Origin: Epsilonproteobacteria bacterium tcs-49
Lineage (GTDB): Bacteria > Campylobacterota > Campylobacteria > Campylobacterales > Sulfurovaceae
Reading direction: 5' to 3'
Assembly (NCBI GenBank): GCA_002049495.1
Contig: LLYS01000003.1
Coordinates: 124,001-188,000 of the forward strand
Length of the DNA: 64,000 nucleotides
A program made the translations under genes and the position numbers. The notes under the pieces were generated by a model that was not told the DNA's origin, ran no database searches, and saw nothing but the letters and a program-made list of their open reading frames with translations. Shown here in pieces: positions 35,866 through 45,985 of this stretch. Position 1 is the first letter of the stretch, and each line of letters opens with the position of its first letter.

Positions 35866-38241
35866 CTATTGACAACCCACGCACTCCATACTTCTATCCT
35901 CTACGTCGTTGCTCGATTCGGGCGATTGGCTTCGCAGATAATAGCAGGATTTCACGCCCAGTTCCCACGCGCTTAGATAGATATCGTTGAGGTATTTCCC
36001 GCTGGCTTTATCCAGTGAGACGAAGATATTGAGACTCTGTCCCTGGTCGATCCACTTTTGGCGAATCGCCGCGGCTTTGACCAGATCCCGCTGATCCAGA
36101 TCGTAGCTTGGGGTATAGTACTCCCACGTATCGGGGCCGAGTTTGGGTACGACCACGGGGATCAACCCGCTGAGGTTTTCTTCAAACCATTTGCGCTTAT
36201 ACACCGGCTCGATCGCCTGGGTCGTTCCGGTAAGGATGGAGATGGAACTCGTCGGCGCGATCGCCATGAGATATCCGTTGCGCATCCCGTCGCTTTGCAC
36301 CTTTTGACGCAACTCGTCCCAGTTATACGTGTAACCGAACAATCCGCCCCGGTCAACGAGCTTTTTAGCGTTTTCGTTGGCCACGTCGATGGGGAAGATC
36401 CCCTTGCTCCAGTGCGATCCCTCAAACTCCGGGTACTGCCCCTTCTCCAGGCTCAAGTCGCTGCTGGCTTTGATGGCGTTGAAACTCACCGCTTCCATGA
36501 TCTCGTCCACTTTGTGCAGGTGCTCGTAGCTGCCCCACTTGATACGGTTCTCGGCAAGCATCTGCGCTTCGCCCATCACTCCCAGACCGATCGCGCGGCT
36601 TTTGTGGTTGGTCTGTTTTACCTTTTTAAGCGGATAAAAGTTCAAATCGATCACGTTGTCAAGCATCCGTACCGCCGTGGGTACCACCCGCTCGATATCT
36701 TCCGGGGTGTTGATCTTGGAGAGGTTGATACTGGCAAGGTTGCACACCGCCGTATCCCCGGGTTCGCTGATCTTTTCGACCATATACACCTGCTTACCGT
36801 TCATACTATCAAGGGCGGTAAGTTTTTTAGCCTTTTTCTCGATACCCGCATCGGTTTTGATATCCTCTTCCTCTTCAAACAGCTCAATCTCCCCGTTGTC
36901 ATACTCCACCTGGATCTTGTAGTGGTTGGGGTTGGTGTTTTGAAAAATCTCGGTACAAAGGTTTGAACTTCTGATCGTTCCGGTATGGCTATTGGGATTG
37001 GCTTTGTTTGCGTTATCCTTGTAACACAGAAAGGGGCTTCCCGTTTCAAAGTAGCTGCGCAGGATCTGCTTCCACAGATCTTTGGCTTTGATCTTTTCTT
37101 TGATAACGCTGTCGTCGTTTTCGTAAGCGATATAGCGTTTTTCAAACTCTTCGCCGAAACATTCACACAGATCACCCGTTTCGTAGGGATCAAACAGCGT
37201 CCAGAAGTCATCATCCTTGACCCGCTTCATAAACAGATCATTCAGCCACATGGCCGGAAAAAGATCGTGGGCGCGCCGGCGCTCCTCACCGCTGTTTTTC
37301 TTCAAATCCAAAAACTCTTTGACATCCAGGTGCCACGGCTCCAGATAAACCGCGATCGCACCCTTTCTCGTCCCCAGCTGGTCTACGGCGATGGCGATAT
37401 CGTTGGTAATCTTTAAAAAGGGTACCGTACCGCCCGCGGCGTTTTTGTGGTTGTCGATAAAGGAGCCCATACCGCGCACTTTGCTCCAGTCCCAACCGAT
37501 ACCGCCGCCATATTTGGAAAGCAGCGCCATCTCCTTGTAACTGTCAAAGATCCCCTCGATATTGTCAGGCGTACTGCCGATGTAGCAGGAACTCAGCTGG
37601 TGACGCGGGGTCCGCGCGTTGCTCAGCGTCGGTGTCGCCGCCATCACTTCAAACTTGGATAATAGATCATAAAACTTCTTCGCCCAGCTTTGACAATCAA
37701 ACTCGTTTTGCGCCAAGAACATGGCGATCGCCATAAACATATGTTGGGGCAGTTCGATGGGGTTGTTTTCCCGGTCTTTGATCAGATAGCGATCGTGCAG
37801 CGTACGGATTCCCAGATAGGTAAATTGCAAATCTCTGTCAGGATCGATATAGCCGTCCAGATCCTCCAGGTCGTATTTGTCTTTAAACCCTTTGACGATA
37901 CGGCCCTCCGCTTCGCCCCGCTCAAGATACTCCCGCAGCGAACCGTAGCCGTTGAACCCGTTGACTTGATGGTACAGGTCATACAGAAACAGGCGCGCCG
38001 CCACAAAGGTCCAGTTGGGACGATCCACATCGATCTTATCCACCGCCGTGGCGATCAGCGTCTTTTGGATCTCTTTTGTGGTGATATTGTCTCTAAATTG
38101 AATATGAGCATCAACTTCAAGTTCACTTTGGCTGACATTGTCCAGCCCTTCGGTTGAAGCTGAAGTGTATTTTTGGATCTTTGAAATGTCCAGGTTTTCC
38201 ACCCGACCGTTTCGCTTGATGACTTTCAATCCGGAATTCAT
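35866..38241 (-). CDS. nrdA: Ribonucleoside-diphosphate reductase, alpha subunit (class Ia)
   Basis: Catalytic subunit reducing ribonucleotides to deoxyribonucleotides. An ATP-cone covers about residues 1-95 (VIKRNGRVENLDISKIQKYT). The catalytic core has SSCYIGSTPDNIEGIF and the active-site NLCTEIF. Radical-transfer tyrosines lie near the C-terminus, and the tail ends MECVGCQ, the redox-shuttle CxxC. Length (791 aa) is normal. It starts 16 bp after purB. The beta subunit is separate, at 59388-60407, which is usual in this class. Confidence 0.96.
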   Translation of the reverse strand: MNSGLKVIKRNGRVENLDISKIQKYTSASTEGLDNVSQSELEVDAHIQFRDNITTKEIQKTLIATAVDKIDVDRPNWTFVAARLFLYDLYHQVNGFNGYGSLREYLERGEAEGRIVKGFKDKYDLEDLDGYIDPDRDLQFTYLGIRTLHDRYLIKDRENNPIELPQHMFMAIAMFLAQNEFDCQSWAKKFYDLLSKFEVMAATPTLSNARTPRHQLSSCYIGSTPDNIEGIFDSYKEMALLSKYGGGIGWDWSKVRGMGSFIDNHKNAAGGTVPFLKITNDIAIAVDQLGTRKGAIAVYLEPWHLDVKEFLDLKKNSGEERRRAHDLFPAMWLNDLFMKRVKDDDFWTLFDPYETGDLCECFGEEFEKRYIAYENDDSVIKEKIKAKDLWKQILRSYFETGSPFLCYKDNANKANPNSHTGTIRSSNLCTEIFQNTNPNHYKIQVEYDNGEIELFEEEEDIKTDAGIEKKAKKLTALDSMNGKQVYMVEKISEPGDTAVCNLASINLSKINTPEDIERVVPTAVRMLDNVIDLNFYPLKKVKQTNHKSRAIGLGVMGEAQMLAENRIKWGSYEHLHKVDEIMEAVSFNAIKASSDLSLEKGQYPEFEGSHWSKGIFPIDVANENAKKLVDRGGLFGYTYNWDELRQKVQSDGMRNGYLMAIAPTSSISILTGTTQAIEPVYKRKWFEENLSGLIPVVVPKLGPDTWEYYTPSYDLDQRDLVKAAAIRQKWIDQGQSLNIFVSLDKASGKYLNDIYLSAWELGVKSCYYLRSQSPESSNDVEDRSMECVGCQ

Positions 38242-38256
38242 TGGACTGCTCCCCTT

Positions 38257-39585
38257 TTATTTAAAAACTCTGCTAAATATGGTCTCCACGTTTTTCGTGT
38301 AGTAGTCGTAATCGAAGCAATCCCTGATCGCTTCTTCACTGAGGCTTTGGCGAAGCTCTTCGTCGCTAAGCAGATGCTGCAGATACAAAGACTCGCCCTT
38401 TTCATTCAGTGCGGATTTCCCCTGCTGCAGATCCTCCCAAACCTTCATAGCGTTTCGCTGTACGATCTTGTAGGAGGTTTCTCTGCTCAAGCCCTTAAGC
38501 GGCAGCTCCAAAAGCACGCGCTGGGAAAATACAAGTCCCCCCGTGAGGTTGAGATTTTTCATCATATTCTCGGGGTAGACGGTCAAGTTTGCGATCACGT
38601 TGTTGAGCCTGTGCAGCATAAAATCCGTAGTGATAAATCCATCCGGCAGGATAAAACGCTCCACCGAGGAGTGGGAGATATCACGCTCGTGCCACAGCGC
38701 TACGTTTTCCATGGCGGGCATGGAGTAGCTTCGGATCATACGGCAAAGACCGGTGATATTTTCGGTCAGGACAGGGTTTCTTTTGTGCGGCATCGCCGAA
38801 CTTCCCTTTTGGCCCTTGGCGAAAAACTCTTCGGCTTCATACACCTCCGTCCGCTGCCAGTGCCGCACCTGTACCGCAAACTTTTCGCACGAGGAAGCCA
38901 GAAGCGCCAAAGCGTTCATCACGTTGGCGTAGCGGTCCCTTTGGATCACCTGGTTGGAAACGGGGGCGGGCTTGAGGCCGAGCTCTTGACACGTCAACTC
39001 CTCCACCTCCATAGGCGCATGGGCGAAGTTGCCCATAGCGCCGCTGATCTGGCCGACGCTGATCACGTCCAACGCCTGCTCCAGGTTGTCGAGGTTTCTT
39101 TGCAACTCCTCATACCAGATCGCCAGCGCCAGACCGAACGTGATCGGTTCGCCGTGGATACCGTGGCTTCTTCCCACCATCAATGTATACTTATGTTCAC
39201 GGGCTCTTTTTTCGACGGAGTCCATCACCATCTTGACATCGTCGATGATCAGTTCCAAAGAGTCTTTGATCTGTAGTGCAACCGCCGTATCGATACAATC
39301 GCTGCTGGTCATCCCGTAGTGTACCCAGCGCTTCTCATCGCCGAGGCTTTCTCCCACGGAGGTCAAAAACGCGATCACGTCGTGTCTGGTTTCTTTTTCT
39401 ATCTCGTCGATTCTATCTATATCAAAGGTCGCGTTCTCGGCGATCTTTTTGCAATCTTCATCGGGAACCAGTCCCAGTTTGTTCCACGCTTTCGTAGCTG
39501 CGATCTCTACTTTCAGCCACGCGTCATATTTGGCCTGCATGGTCCATTTTTCACTCATCTGCTTTCGTGCATATCGTTCTACCAT
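38257..39585 (-). CDS. purB: Adenylosuccinate lyase
   Basis: Purine biosynthesis enzyme acting twice: cleaving SAICAR to AICAR and adenylosuccinate to AMP. The fumarase/lyase signature GSSAMPHKRNPVLTEN is present. Other typical segments are WVHYGMTSSDCIDTAVALQI, GRSHGIHGEPITFG, and RYARKQMSEKW at the N-terminus. The 442-aa length is normal. It precedes nrdA on the same strand, an order I recall from Campylobacter, linking AMP supply with deoxynucleotide synthesis. Confidence 0.95.
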   Translation of the reverse strand: MVERYARKQMSEKWTMQAKYDAWLKVEIAATKAWNKLGLVPDEDCKKIAENATFDIDRIDEIEKETRHDVIAFLTSVGESLGDEKRWVHYGMTSSDCIDTAVALQIKDSLELIIDDVKMVMDSVEKRAREHKYTLMVGRSHGIHGEPITFGLALAIWYEELQRNLDNLEQALDVISVGQISGAMGNFAHAPMEVEELTCQELGLKPAPVSNQVIQRDRYANVMNALALLASSCEKFAVQVRHWQRTEVYEAEEFFAKGQKGSSAMPHKRNPVLTENITGLCRMIRSYSMPAMENVALWHERDISHSSVERFILPDGFITTDFMLHRLNNVIANLTVYPENMMKNLNLTGGLVFSQRVLLELPLKGLSRETSYKIVQRNAMKVWEDLQQGKSALNEKGESLYLQHLLSDEELRQSLSEEAIRDCFDYDYYTKNVETIFSRVFK

Positions 39586-39743
39586 CGACTTTACCTTGTA
39601 CTATATTTTCTAAATAAAATAATAGTGAAAATGATGTTAAAATTAGCTAAGAGTTATGGCTATTTGCGGTGAAATTTTAAAATATTTCCAGCCCCCGTTT
39701 TTAGCTTAAATCGCTATAAAAAAACGTATGAAAGTTTACGAAT

Positions 39744-40655
39744 ATGCCCTTTGTAAAACAGATGTTTCACGTGAAACAACCGCAAAACCTTACCCTCTTT
39801 CTCCGCGATTTGTTCCAAATCCGATACAGGGAGGCACAGAAGCTCGTCGATACCGGCCGGGTGAGTCAAGGAGAAAGAATACTGCGTGATAAAAAAGAGA
39901 TTATCGAAGAGGCCGTCGAGGTCAAATACTTCCTTGCCAAAAGCCGGGGACTTTCCCCCTGCTTTCAGACCGACAGGTTTTTACTTTTCGACAAACCCGC
40001 CGGGCTGCATGTCCACCCGCAGCGACACGGCTACGGCTACACGCTCCTGGATGAGATACGCCACCACGGCGGCCGGCATGCCGACCCGGCCCACCGGCTC
40101 GACAGGGAGACCAGCGGATTGCTCCTTGCCGGAAGGGACAGAAAAAGCACCGGCGAACTGTCCCAACTGTTTGAAACACAAAAAGTAAAAAAAACATACC
40201 TTGCTCTGGTGCGGGGGAGGTTTAAAGAAAAGCGGCGTATCGAGCTGCCCTTAAGAAGCAGCGACAGCTATGCCAAATCCAAACACAAAACGGTAGTCGA
40301 TGACGGGGGGAAAAGCTCGGTGACGATCGTAAAGCCGCTACATTACGATCCCGTTCTGGACCAAACCCTTGTGCTGCTGCACCCCCAAACGGGAAGGACC
40401 CATCAACTGCGGGTCCATCTGTTTCACGTGAAACATCCCATCGTGGGCGATCCGCTTTACGGTACCGATTTTACAACGGCCGATCGCTATCTCGACGGTA
40501 AACTCAGTGGGCGGGAGCGTTTGGAAAGATGCGGGGCCAAGCGCCTCATGCTGCATGCGTACGCTTTGGAGTTTCGACTGGACAACCCCTTTACTCTTTT
40601 TTCTCCGACGCTTCCGTTTCCCTTTCCAACTCCTCAAGATCTTTCGATTCGATAG
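39744..40655 (+). CDS. RluA-family RNA pseudouridine synthase
   Basis: Pseudouridine synthase of 303 aa. An S4-like N-terminal segment (YREAQKLVDTGRVSQGERIL) is followed by the catalytic domain with ADPAHRLDRETSGLLLAGRD, which holds the catalytic Asp. HPQTGRTHQLRVHLFHVKHPIVGDPLYG is the conserved C-terminal motif. The target could be 23S rRNA or tRNA. The gene contains two perfect parS sites, one at its very start and one at codons for LFHVKH. The start could be 39744 or 39762. The last 65 bp overlap the convergent DUF342 gene. Confidence 0.87.
   Translation: MPFVKQMFHVKQPQNLTLFLRDLFQIRYREAQKLVDTGRVSQGERILRDKKEIIEEAVEVKYFLAKSRGLSPCFQTDRFLLFDKPAGLHVHPQRHGYGYTLLDEIRHHGGRHADPAHRLDRETSGLLLAGRDRKSTGELSQLFETQKVKKTYLALVRGRFKEKRRIELPLRSSDSYAKSKHKTVVDDGGKSSVTIVKPLHYDPVLDQTLVLLHPQTGRTHQLRVHLFHVKHPIVGDPLYGTDFTTADRYLDGKLSGRERLERCGAKRLMLHAYALEFRLDNPFTLFSPTLPFPFPTPQDLSIR
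39763..39778. other. parS site (ParB-binding palindrome)
   Basis: TGTTTCACGTGAAACA is a perfect match to the widely conserved 16-bp parS consensus bound by ParB. It overlaps the first codons of the RluA-family gene, about 12 kb from dnaA, where parS sites are expected. No parA or parB gene is in the window. Confidence 0.93.
40420..40435. other. parS site (ParB-binding palindrome), inside a coding region
   Basis: A second perfect TGTTTCACGTGAAACA lies 657 bp after the first, well inside the RluA-family gene, where it encodes FHVKH of the conserved HLFHVKHPIVGD motif. Two sites within one gene should form a strong ParB loading zone. Confidence 0.93.
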
Positions 40656-42477
40656 TGTACTCCCCATCCCCCGTATCTTTGATCATGATCACGTTCTTTT
40701 TCCCCTCGGTGGTCGTCTCCTTGACCACTTCGGGAGTGATGAGGGAAAAGGCGACGGTGTTGTAGCCTTTCCAATCCTTTTTGTTGATCACCTTTGCATT
40801 GAACACGATGGATTGTTTGATATCCAGTTCCGTTTGGCAGCGTTCGATCTCCTCGTTAAGCAGCATCACCTCCTCGTCAAGCAAACGGACGCTTTTGATC
40901 AGCGCTTTGAGTTTACGGATCTTTTCAAGGTAGCTTGCGGGGGTTTTTACATCCTTCTCCTTATCCTCCTGGATGCGCTGTCGAATCTGCTTTGCCACCG
41001 CTTCACTGCCCTTGAGGATCTTACGCTTCTTTTGCAACTCTTCGCGGATATCGTCCCGGGCGATTTCATATCTGTTTTTCTCTTTTGTCAACTCTTCGAT
41101 CTGTTCGCGCAACCCTTTGACCAAAAAGGGATCGATGGTAAAGATATTATCTTCGCCTTTAAGCTCCGTGACCTCTATCACGTTTGACGCATAGATCAGG
41201 GAGTTTGAGGTCAAAGCTTCGATCTTGATCTTTTGGCCTTTGATCTCGCCGCCGACCGCCTGTTCCACCACTACCGTTTCCCCCTCGATCACGCCGCCTT
41301 CCAAACGCTTGACATAGACAGTCTTTCCTGCGGCGAAACCGTTGTGGACGTTGATTGTCACGTCATCGCCGTAGACTTTACTGTTTTGATGGGTGATGCC
41401 CGCGATATTGAGCTTGTCAGCATGTAAAACGGCTCCGGAACCCACCGTCCCCTGCTTGATATTGATCTCCTTGGCTACCACTTCGATCCCCTGCCCTACG
41501 GAATCTTTCATATCATCAAGGCCGTTGACAATAAGATGGACATCTTTGTCAATGCCTACGTTGATATCCCCGGTGGCTTTAAAGTCGATGCTCTCCACCT
41601 CCATGTAGCGTTTTATGTCAAAGGTGTTGTTCTCCTCCAGGGCGACAAAGCCGCTTTTTTTCGCGATAAAACTTATCGCCTCCTCACTCTCCTCCCGCTT
41701 AATATCATCGGAGATATTGAAATCGGGCAACTCCCCCTCTTTGGGTTCGGGCACCTGGATAAAAGTCCCCTTGCAATCCCTGCCGTTTTTTCCCGCTTTG
41801 GGTTTGATATAGCGGATAATGGGTTCCCCCTCCTTCACCCCGAAAGCAAAGCCACGCTTTTTATAATCTTTGCGCCCGAAGATATCCTCGTCGCTAAAAT
41901 CCTCCCTGTACAGATACTCCAATTTGCCGTCGACGGTTTCTACGGGAGGGATCGCGCTGGAGACGGGGAGGTACTGTCTCTGGGCAAAAGCCATCGTCCC
42001 CGCTTCTTCCAGCACGTCGAAAAATTCACGCAGATGGGATTTGAGTTCCCAGATACCGATAAGATACCCGTTGATCAGCATCTGCTTTTGGATACTCTCC
42101 TCGATCGCCGTTTGGAGCTTTTTGGAATAGTGCAGCTTCACCTTCTTCTCTACGACGGCGACCACTTTTGTTTTTGTTTTGTTTGCCCCGATCTTGACCG
42201 GTAGCGGTTTGCGGGGTTTACTGCGCTTGTAGATGGCGATTTGATACATTTGGCGCAGCTGCAGCTGGGGATCGAGCAAAAACTCCCTATCGCGCAGGCG
42301 GTTTTCCGTCTCCCCCGTCACACTCTCCCACTCCTGAACGTCGGCGTTTTTATACTGGGTCTCATACTCCACAAGATCGAAATCGATCCTGTTCAAAGAG
42401 GTTTTATGGTTGGCAGCATACTCCTTCAACGTCTTTGCCACATCGTCCGTCTCCGTAAAATATCTGCTATCTGACAT
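40591..42477 (-). CDS. DUF342 (FapA-like) family protein
   Basis: Cytosolic protein of 628 aa with the FapA architecture. The N-terminal half is alpha/beta. The central beta-helix of repeated strands includes DFKATGDINVGIDKDVHL, GSGAVLHADKLNI, GDDVTINVHNGFAAGKTV and EGETVVVEQAVGGEIKG. A long coiled coil near residues 460-560 (IEELTKEKNRYEIARDDI) follows, then a short C-terminal domain. FapA-type proteins are associated with polar localisation and flagellar or cell-surface control in Vibrio; the role here is inferred. Start 42477 has AGGGGAG upstream. The 3' end overlaps the RluA gene. Confidence 0.8.
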   Translation of the reverse strand: MSDSRYFTETDDVAKTLKEYAANHKTSLNRIDFDLVEYETQYKNADVQEWESVTGETENRLRDREFLLDPQLQLRQMYQIAIYKRSKPRKPLPVKIGANKTKTKVVAVVEKKVKLHYSKKLQTAIEESIQKQMLINGYLIGIWELKSHLREFFDVLEEAGTMAFAQRQYLPVSSAIPPVETVDGKLEYLYREDFSDEDIFGRKDYKKRGFAFGVKEGEPIIRYIKPKAGKNGRDCKGTFIQVPEPKEGELPDFNISDDIKREESEEAISFIAKKSGFVALEENNTFDIKRYMEVESIDFKATGDINVGIDKDVHLIVNGLDDMKDSVGQGIEVVAKEINIKQGTVGSGAVLHADKLNIAGITHQNSKVYGDDVTINVHNGFAAGKTVYVKRLEGGVIEGETVVVEQAVGGEIKGQKIKIEALTSNSLIYASNVIEVTELKGEDNIFTIDPFLVKGLREQIEELTKEKNRYEIARDDIREELQKKRKILKGSEAVAKQIRQRIQEDKEKDVKTPASYLEKIRKLKALIKSVRLLDEEVMLLNEEIERCQTELDIKQSIVFNAKVINKKDWKGYNTVAFSLITPEVVKETTTEGKKNVIMIKDTGDGEYTIESKDLEELERETEASEKKE

Positions 42478-42596
42478 CGTACGCTCCCCTTTCAAATATA
42501 TGGCCACCTCTAAAAACCCTGTGTGGTCATATTTTATTGTCCCCTATTTTTACTTATAATTGCATTTGTACTACAATAAAGAAAAAAAGATAGAAA

Positions 42597-43388
42597 ATGA
42601 TGAATATTAATAATATCGACTTCAACGATCTTTACAAAAGTCAGAAGCAAGCCACTACCTTCAAACCCAAAAACAGCGACGACTGGGATAAGAAAGCTTC
42701 CGGGATGGCGCAGCGGGTTTTTAAAAGTATCTACAACGAGCAGTTTTTGCAAAAGATGCGGGTTAAAAGCGGTAGCTCGATCCTGGACGTGGGCTGCGGC
42801 GCGGGCAACCTGTGTAAAGCATTCGCACCCCGTTTTGACAAGGTGTACGGGATAGATTACTCCGAGGGGATGCTTGAGCAGCTGCGACACAAGTGTCAAG
42901 GCGTCGATAATATAGAGGTGCAGAAAGTGGCGTGGGAGGATGACTGGAGCGATCTGCCCAAGTGTGACGTCGTCGTCGCTTCTCGCTCCATGGAGGTAGC
43001 CGATATGAAAGCCGCTTTACAAAAGCTTGACAAGCAGGCGAAAAAGGCAGTTTATTTGACCTACAAGGTGGGCGGCAGCTTCCTGCCCAAAGTGATCATG
43101 GACGTCCTGGATCTGCAGATCGTTGAAAAACCCGATTACATCTATATCGTCAATATCCTTTACGGTATGGGGATCGATCCCGAAATCACCTATATCGAAA
43201 GTGAAAACAGCAACTTCCGGTTTAACGGATTTGAAGAGTTTGTCAAGCGTGTGGGCTGGAGCCTGGGCGAGGAGGTAAACGCTTCCCAGCGGCAAAACCT
43301 CTACGGCCTTTACGAACAGTTGCAGCGGGGAGAAAAAGCGATCCCCGAACATACCAGGTGGGCTATGATCAGTTGGCACAAGGGGTAA
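42597..43388 (+). CDS. SAM-dependent methyltransferase, class I
   Basis: Rossmann-fold methyltransferase of 263 aa with motif I ILDVGCGAGNLCKAF near residue 63, an acidic residue at the end of strand 2 (VYGIDYSEGM) and motif II/III region KCDVVVASRSMEVAD. The N-terminal 40 residues (FKPKNSDDWDKKASGMA) are typical of small-molecule methyltransferases of the Methyltransf_11/25 type. The substrate is not predictable. ATG 42597 is followed immediately by a second ATG at 42600. It stands alone between divergent and convergent neighbours. Confidence 0.82.
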   Translation: MMNINNIDFNDLYKSQKQATTFKPKNSDDWDKKASGMAQRVFKSIYNEQFLQKMRVKSGSSILDVGCGAGNLCKAFAPRFDKVYGIDYSEGMLEQLRHKCQGVDNIEVQKVAWEDDWSDLPKCDVVVASRSMEVADMKAALQKLDKQAKKAVYLTYKVGGSFLPKVIMDVLDLQIVEKPDYIYIVNILYGMGIDPEITYIESENSNFRFNGFEEFVKRVGWSLGEEVNASQRQNLYGLYEQLQRGEKAIPEHTRWAMISWHKG

Positions 43389-43400
43389 TGTAAACAGGGA

Positions 43401-44908
43401 TTACAGGTGCTTCATCTGCCGCTTGTTTTTCGCTTCTATTTTAAAAGCTTGCTTTTTGACACCGGTGTCAAAGGGGCGTAAAAAGGCGGGAAGTTTTCTC
43501 CCCTTCACCCGCTGCAGATCCGCTATCATCACCTTTGCCGTTTGTTCTTTGTCCAAGCCTTTGACACTTACCAGATAATCAAACAGATACTCCGCCATAC
43601 GGTTAAGCCCGATCTGCCAGGTGGATCGGGTATGGTCAAAGAACCACTCCGTAAAGGCGTAAAAGTTGTCAAACACTTTCCCCTCACGCCACAGCAGCCC
43701 GGCACTGCCTTTGAAGTTGCCGCTGTTGTAAACGATGTCAAAATAGCGGGCGAAGCGCTTCATCTTCTGCATCGTCGCAAAATCGATCGCGCCGGTTTGC
43801 AACACATCATAAGGCGGCTTGTCGCTATAGCGCATCCCGTGTTTTTTGTCATGTCTGTCAAGGGTGGTACCCGAAAGCTTTTTTAAAATACCGATCTGGA
43901 TTTCGCTGCGGCTTAGGCTCATAAGCAGGTCCAGATTGTCTCCGAAACTCTTCAGACTCTCCCCGGGCAGCCCGACGATGAGATCCAGATGCAGATGGGC
44001 GTGGGTGTGCTCATGTAAAAAGCGCAGGTTTTGCTTGATACGCTCCATCCGCAGAGGTCGGTTGATGCGCTTTGCCACCTCTTCATTAAGCGTTTGGATC
44101 CCCACCTCCAACTGCAATGCGCCGGGGGGAAACTGCGCAAGCTTTTCACGCAGCTTAACGGGGAAGGTATCGGGGATAAATTCAAAGTGCAGAAAATACT
44201 CCTGCTTTTTCTCCAGAAAGAGATCCATCAGCGCCGTCGCTTTTTTGATATTGAGATTGAAGGTGCGATCGACGAATTTGAAATTCCTCGCCCCGCGTTC
44301 CCAAAGCTCTTGCAATGCGTCGAGCAGTTTTTGCTGATCAAAGTAGCGCACCCGCTCATCTATGGAGGAAAGACAGAATTCACACTCAAAGGGACAGCCC
44401 CGGGAGGTTTCCACGTAGATATAGCGGTTTTGAAGATCGTGTTCTGAGTAAAATTCATAGGGAAGCTCGATAGCGTCCAGATTTGGCGCTTGAGCGCAAA
44501 TTAAACCTTTAGTGGGGTTACCCCTTGCTCTATTGTTTTTATGAGCTTATATAGCTCAATTTCACCCTCCCCCTTTATGCGGTAATCGGCCAAATCCAGA
44601 TCAACCCGGTGGGGTGTATGGCCCGCTTCCGGTCCGCCGAGGATAACGATCGTCTCGGGAGCGACGGATTTGATAATAGCTATCAACTCCTCGATATCCC
44701 GGACATTCCAGATATAAACCCCCAAGGCGATGATTTTTGGTTGGTGCGCGAGCATATCTTCGGCGATCTCCTGGTTGTTTTTACCGATAACATACTCTTT
44801 GATCAAAGCGTTGTCTTTGAACTCGTGCAAATTGGCATAGAGATAGCGCAGGGCTAAAGAGGTGTGTGAATAGCGTGCGTTAAGGGTGGATAAAATGATC
44901 GTTTTCAT
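43401..44908 (-). pseudogene. B12-binding radical SAM protein (DUF4080-like), frameshifted
   Basis: Two ORFs together form one protein. ORF 44501..44971 (start ATG 44908, MKTIILSTLNARYSHTSLAL) is the cobalamin-binding N-terminal domain, with ILGGPEAG and IKGEGE. ORF 43401..44414 holds the radical SAM core with SRGCPFECEFC (CxxxCxxC), then a C-terminal DUF4080-like region. One extra A in the AAA run at 44508-44510 (TTT on plus) joins them through KGLICAQAPNLDAIEL. Whether the break is real or a sequencing error is open. The family performs anaerobic methyl or ring chemistry on unknown substrates. Confidence 0.83.
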
Positions 44909-45066
44909 GGTGCCATTGTAGCACAATTTTTGATAGTTGTTTGGAGTTCGCCGGGTCCGAAAACCCGGCACGTTGCAGTAACGTTTGTTTTATGATTTGT
45001 ATTATGAAAAATGCCGTTAATTACTCCGATACAGAATACACGTTAATTTTTCACAATGTCATCGAC

Positions 45067-45282
45067 TTACGATACTACAGTAACATTTAGGGCCTGAGGA
45101 CCTTTTCTACCTTCACCGATTTCAAACGTTACGGCTTGACCTTCCGTAAGTGACTTGTGTCCTTCTGCATTGATCGCACTGAAGTGGACGAATAGATCAT
45201 CGCCGCCTTCATCTTTTTGAATGAATCCATAACCTTTTTCGTTATTGAACCATTTTACTGTACCAGAGAGTTCTCCTGACAT
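45067..45282 (-). CDS. Cold-shock domain protein
   Basis: A 71-residue CspA-family RNA chaperone with RNP1 KGYGFIQ and RNP2 DLFVHFSAI; the full OB fold is [21 protein letters not shown] to [13 protein letters not shown] precedes the ATG. The leader carries an imperfect inverted repeat (GACTGT with TATA at 45311-45324 against TATAGACAGTC near 45335) that could form a 5' UTR structure of the kind used for cold regulation. That regulatory role is inferred. Confidence 0.94.
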   Translation of the reverse strand: MSGELSGTVKWFNNEKGYGFIQKDEGGDDLFVHFSAINAEGHKSLTEGQAVTFEIGEGRKGPQALNVTVVS

Positions 45283-45557
45283 TCTTACTTCCTTCGTATT
45301 ATTATTGCTTGACTGTACTGTATAAGATTTTTTTATAGACAGTCAGTATTAATTGTATCATAAAACTTAAAAAAACATAGCGTTTTTAAGAGAAAGTTAC
45401 ATCCGTATTACGATTTGTATCATTACGGGAACGGATTTTTCGCAAATGTATATTTTATAATCACCCTTATTTCCAATTTCAGAGGGAATTTAATTAAAAG
45501 TTAATTAAAACATAAATATAATTAAATAATTCATGTAAATATTTAAAAAGGTTCCCT

Positions 45558-45857
45558 ATGCTCCGAACTGCCGTCATACTTTTATCAATTTTTTTGGGTT
45601 GCGCTGCAGCCTCGGATTTCGACAAGGCGTTCCACGCTTATAACAAGAAGGAGTTTTCAAAGGCGATCGATCTGTGGCAACGCTCCTGTGATGAGGGCGA
45701 ATACCGCAGCTGCAATATTCTGGCTTTGATGTACGATAACGGAGAAAACGTGGTCCAGAACAGAACAAAAGCGAAGAAGATGTACCGAAAAGCCTGCATG
45801 GGAGGCGATACCGTAGGGTGTAAATTTTATCAGCGACTGGAACAGATGGGGTATTGA
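45558..45857 (+). CDS. Secreted Sel1-like repeat protein, small
   Basis: A 99-residue protein with a cleavable signal peptide (MLRTAVILLSIFLGCAAASD) and one to two TPR/Sel1-like helical repeats bearing cysteine pairs: AIDLWQRSCDEGEYRSCNILALMYDNG and AKKMYRKACMGGDTVGC. This pattern matches the cysteine-rich HcpA-type repeats common in Helicobacter and relatives. A GCAA sequence near the N-terminus could be a lipobox. A TATAAT box lies at 45456, about 100 bp upstream. Function unknown. Confidence 0.7.
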   Translation: MLRTAVILLSIFLGCAAASDFDKAFHAYNKKEFSKAIDLWQRSCDEGEYRSCNILALMYDNGENVVQNRTKAKKMYRKACMGGDTVGCKFYQRLEQMGY

Positions 45858-45985
45858 CCCCGCCGCCTACGCTTTCAAAAACTTGCCCAAAGCACGATCT
45901 GCGTGCCGTTGCCCTGCCCCCGATCCAAAAGTTTCTGTTCTATACTCATATTCTGTCTTTAATATTTTACAAATTGCACCAAACC

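Noticed and set aside
40591-40655. RluA/DUF342 3' overlap as a sixth frameshift
   Set aside because: Checking the other two frames of the RluA tail gave no earlier stop or more family-like C-terminus, so a natural tail-to-tail overlap is simpler.
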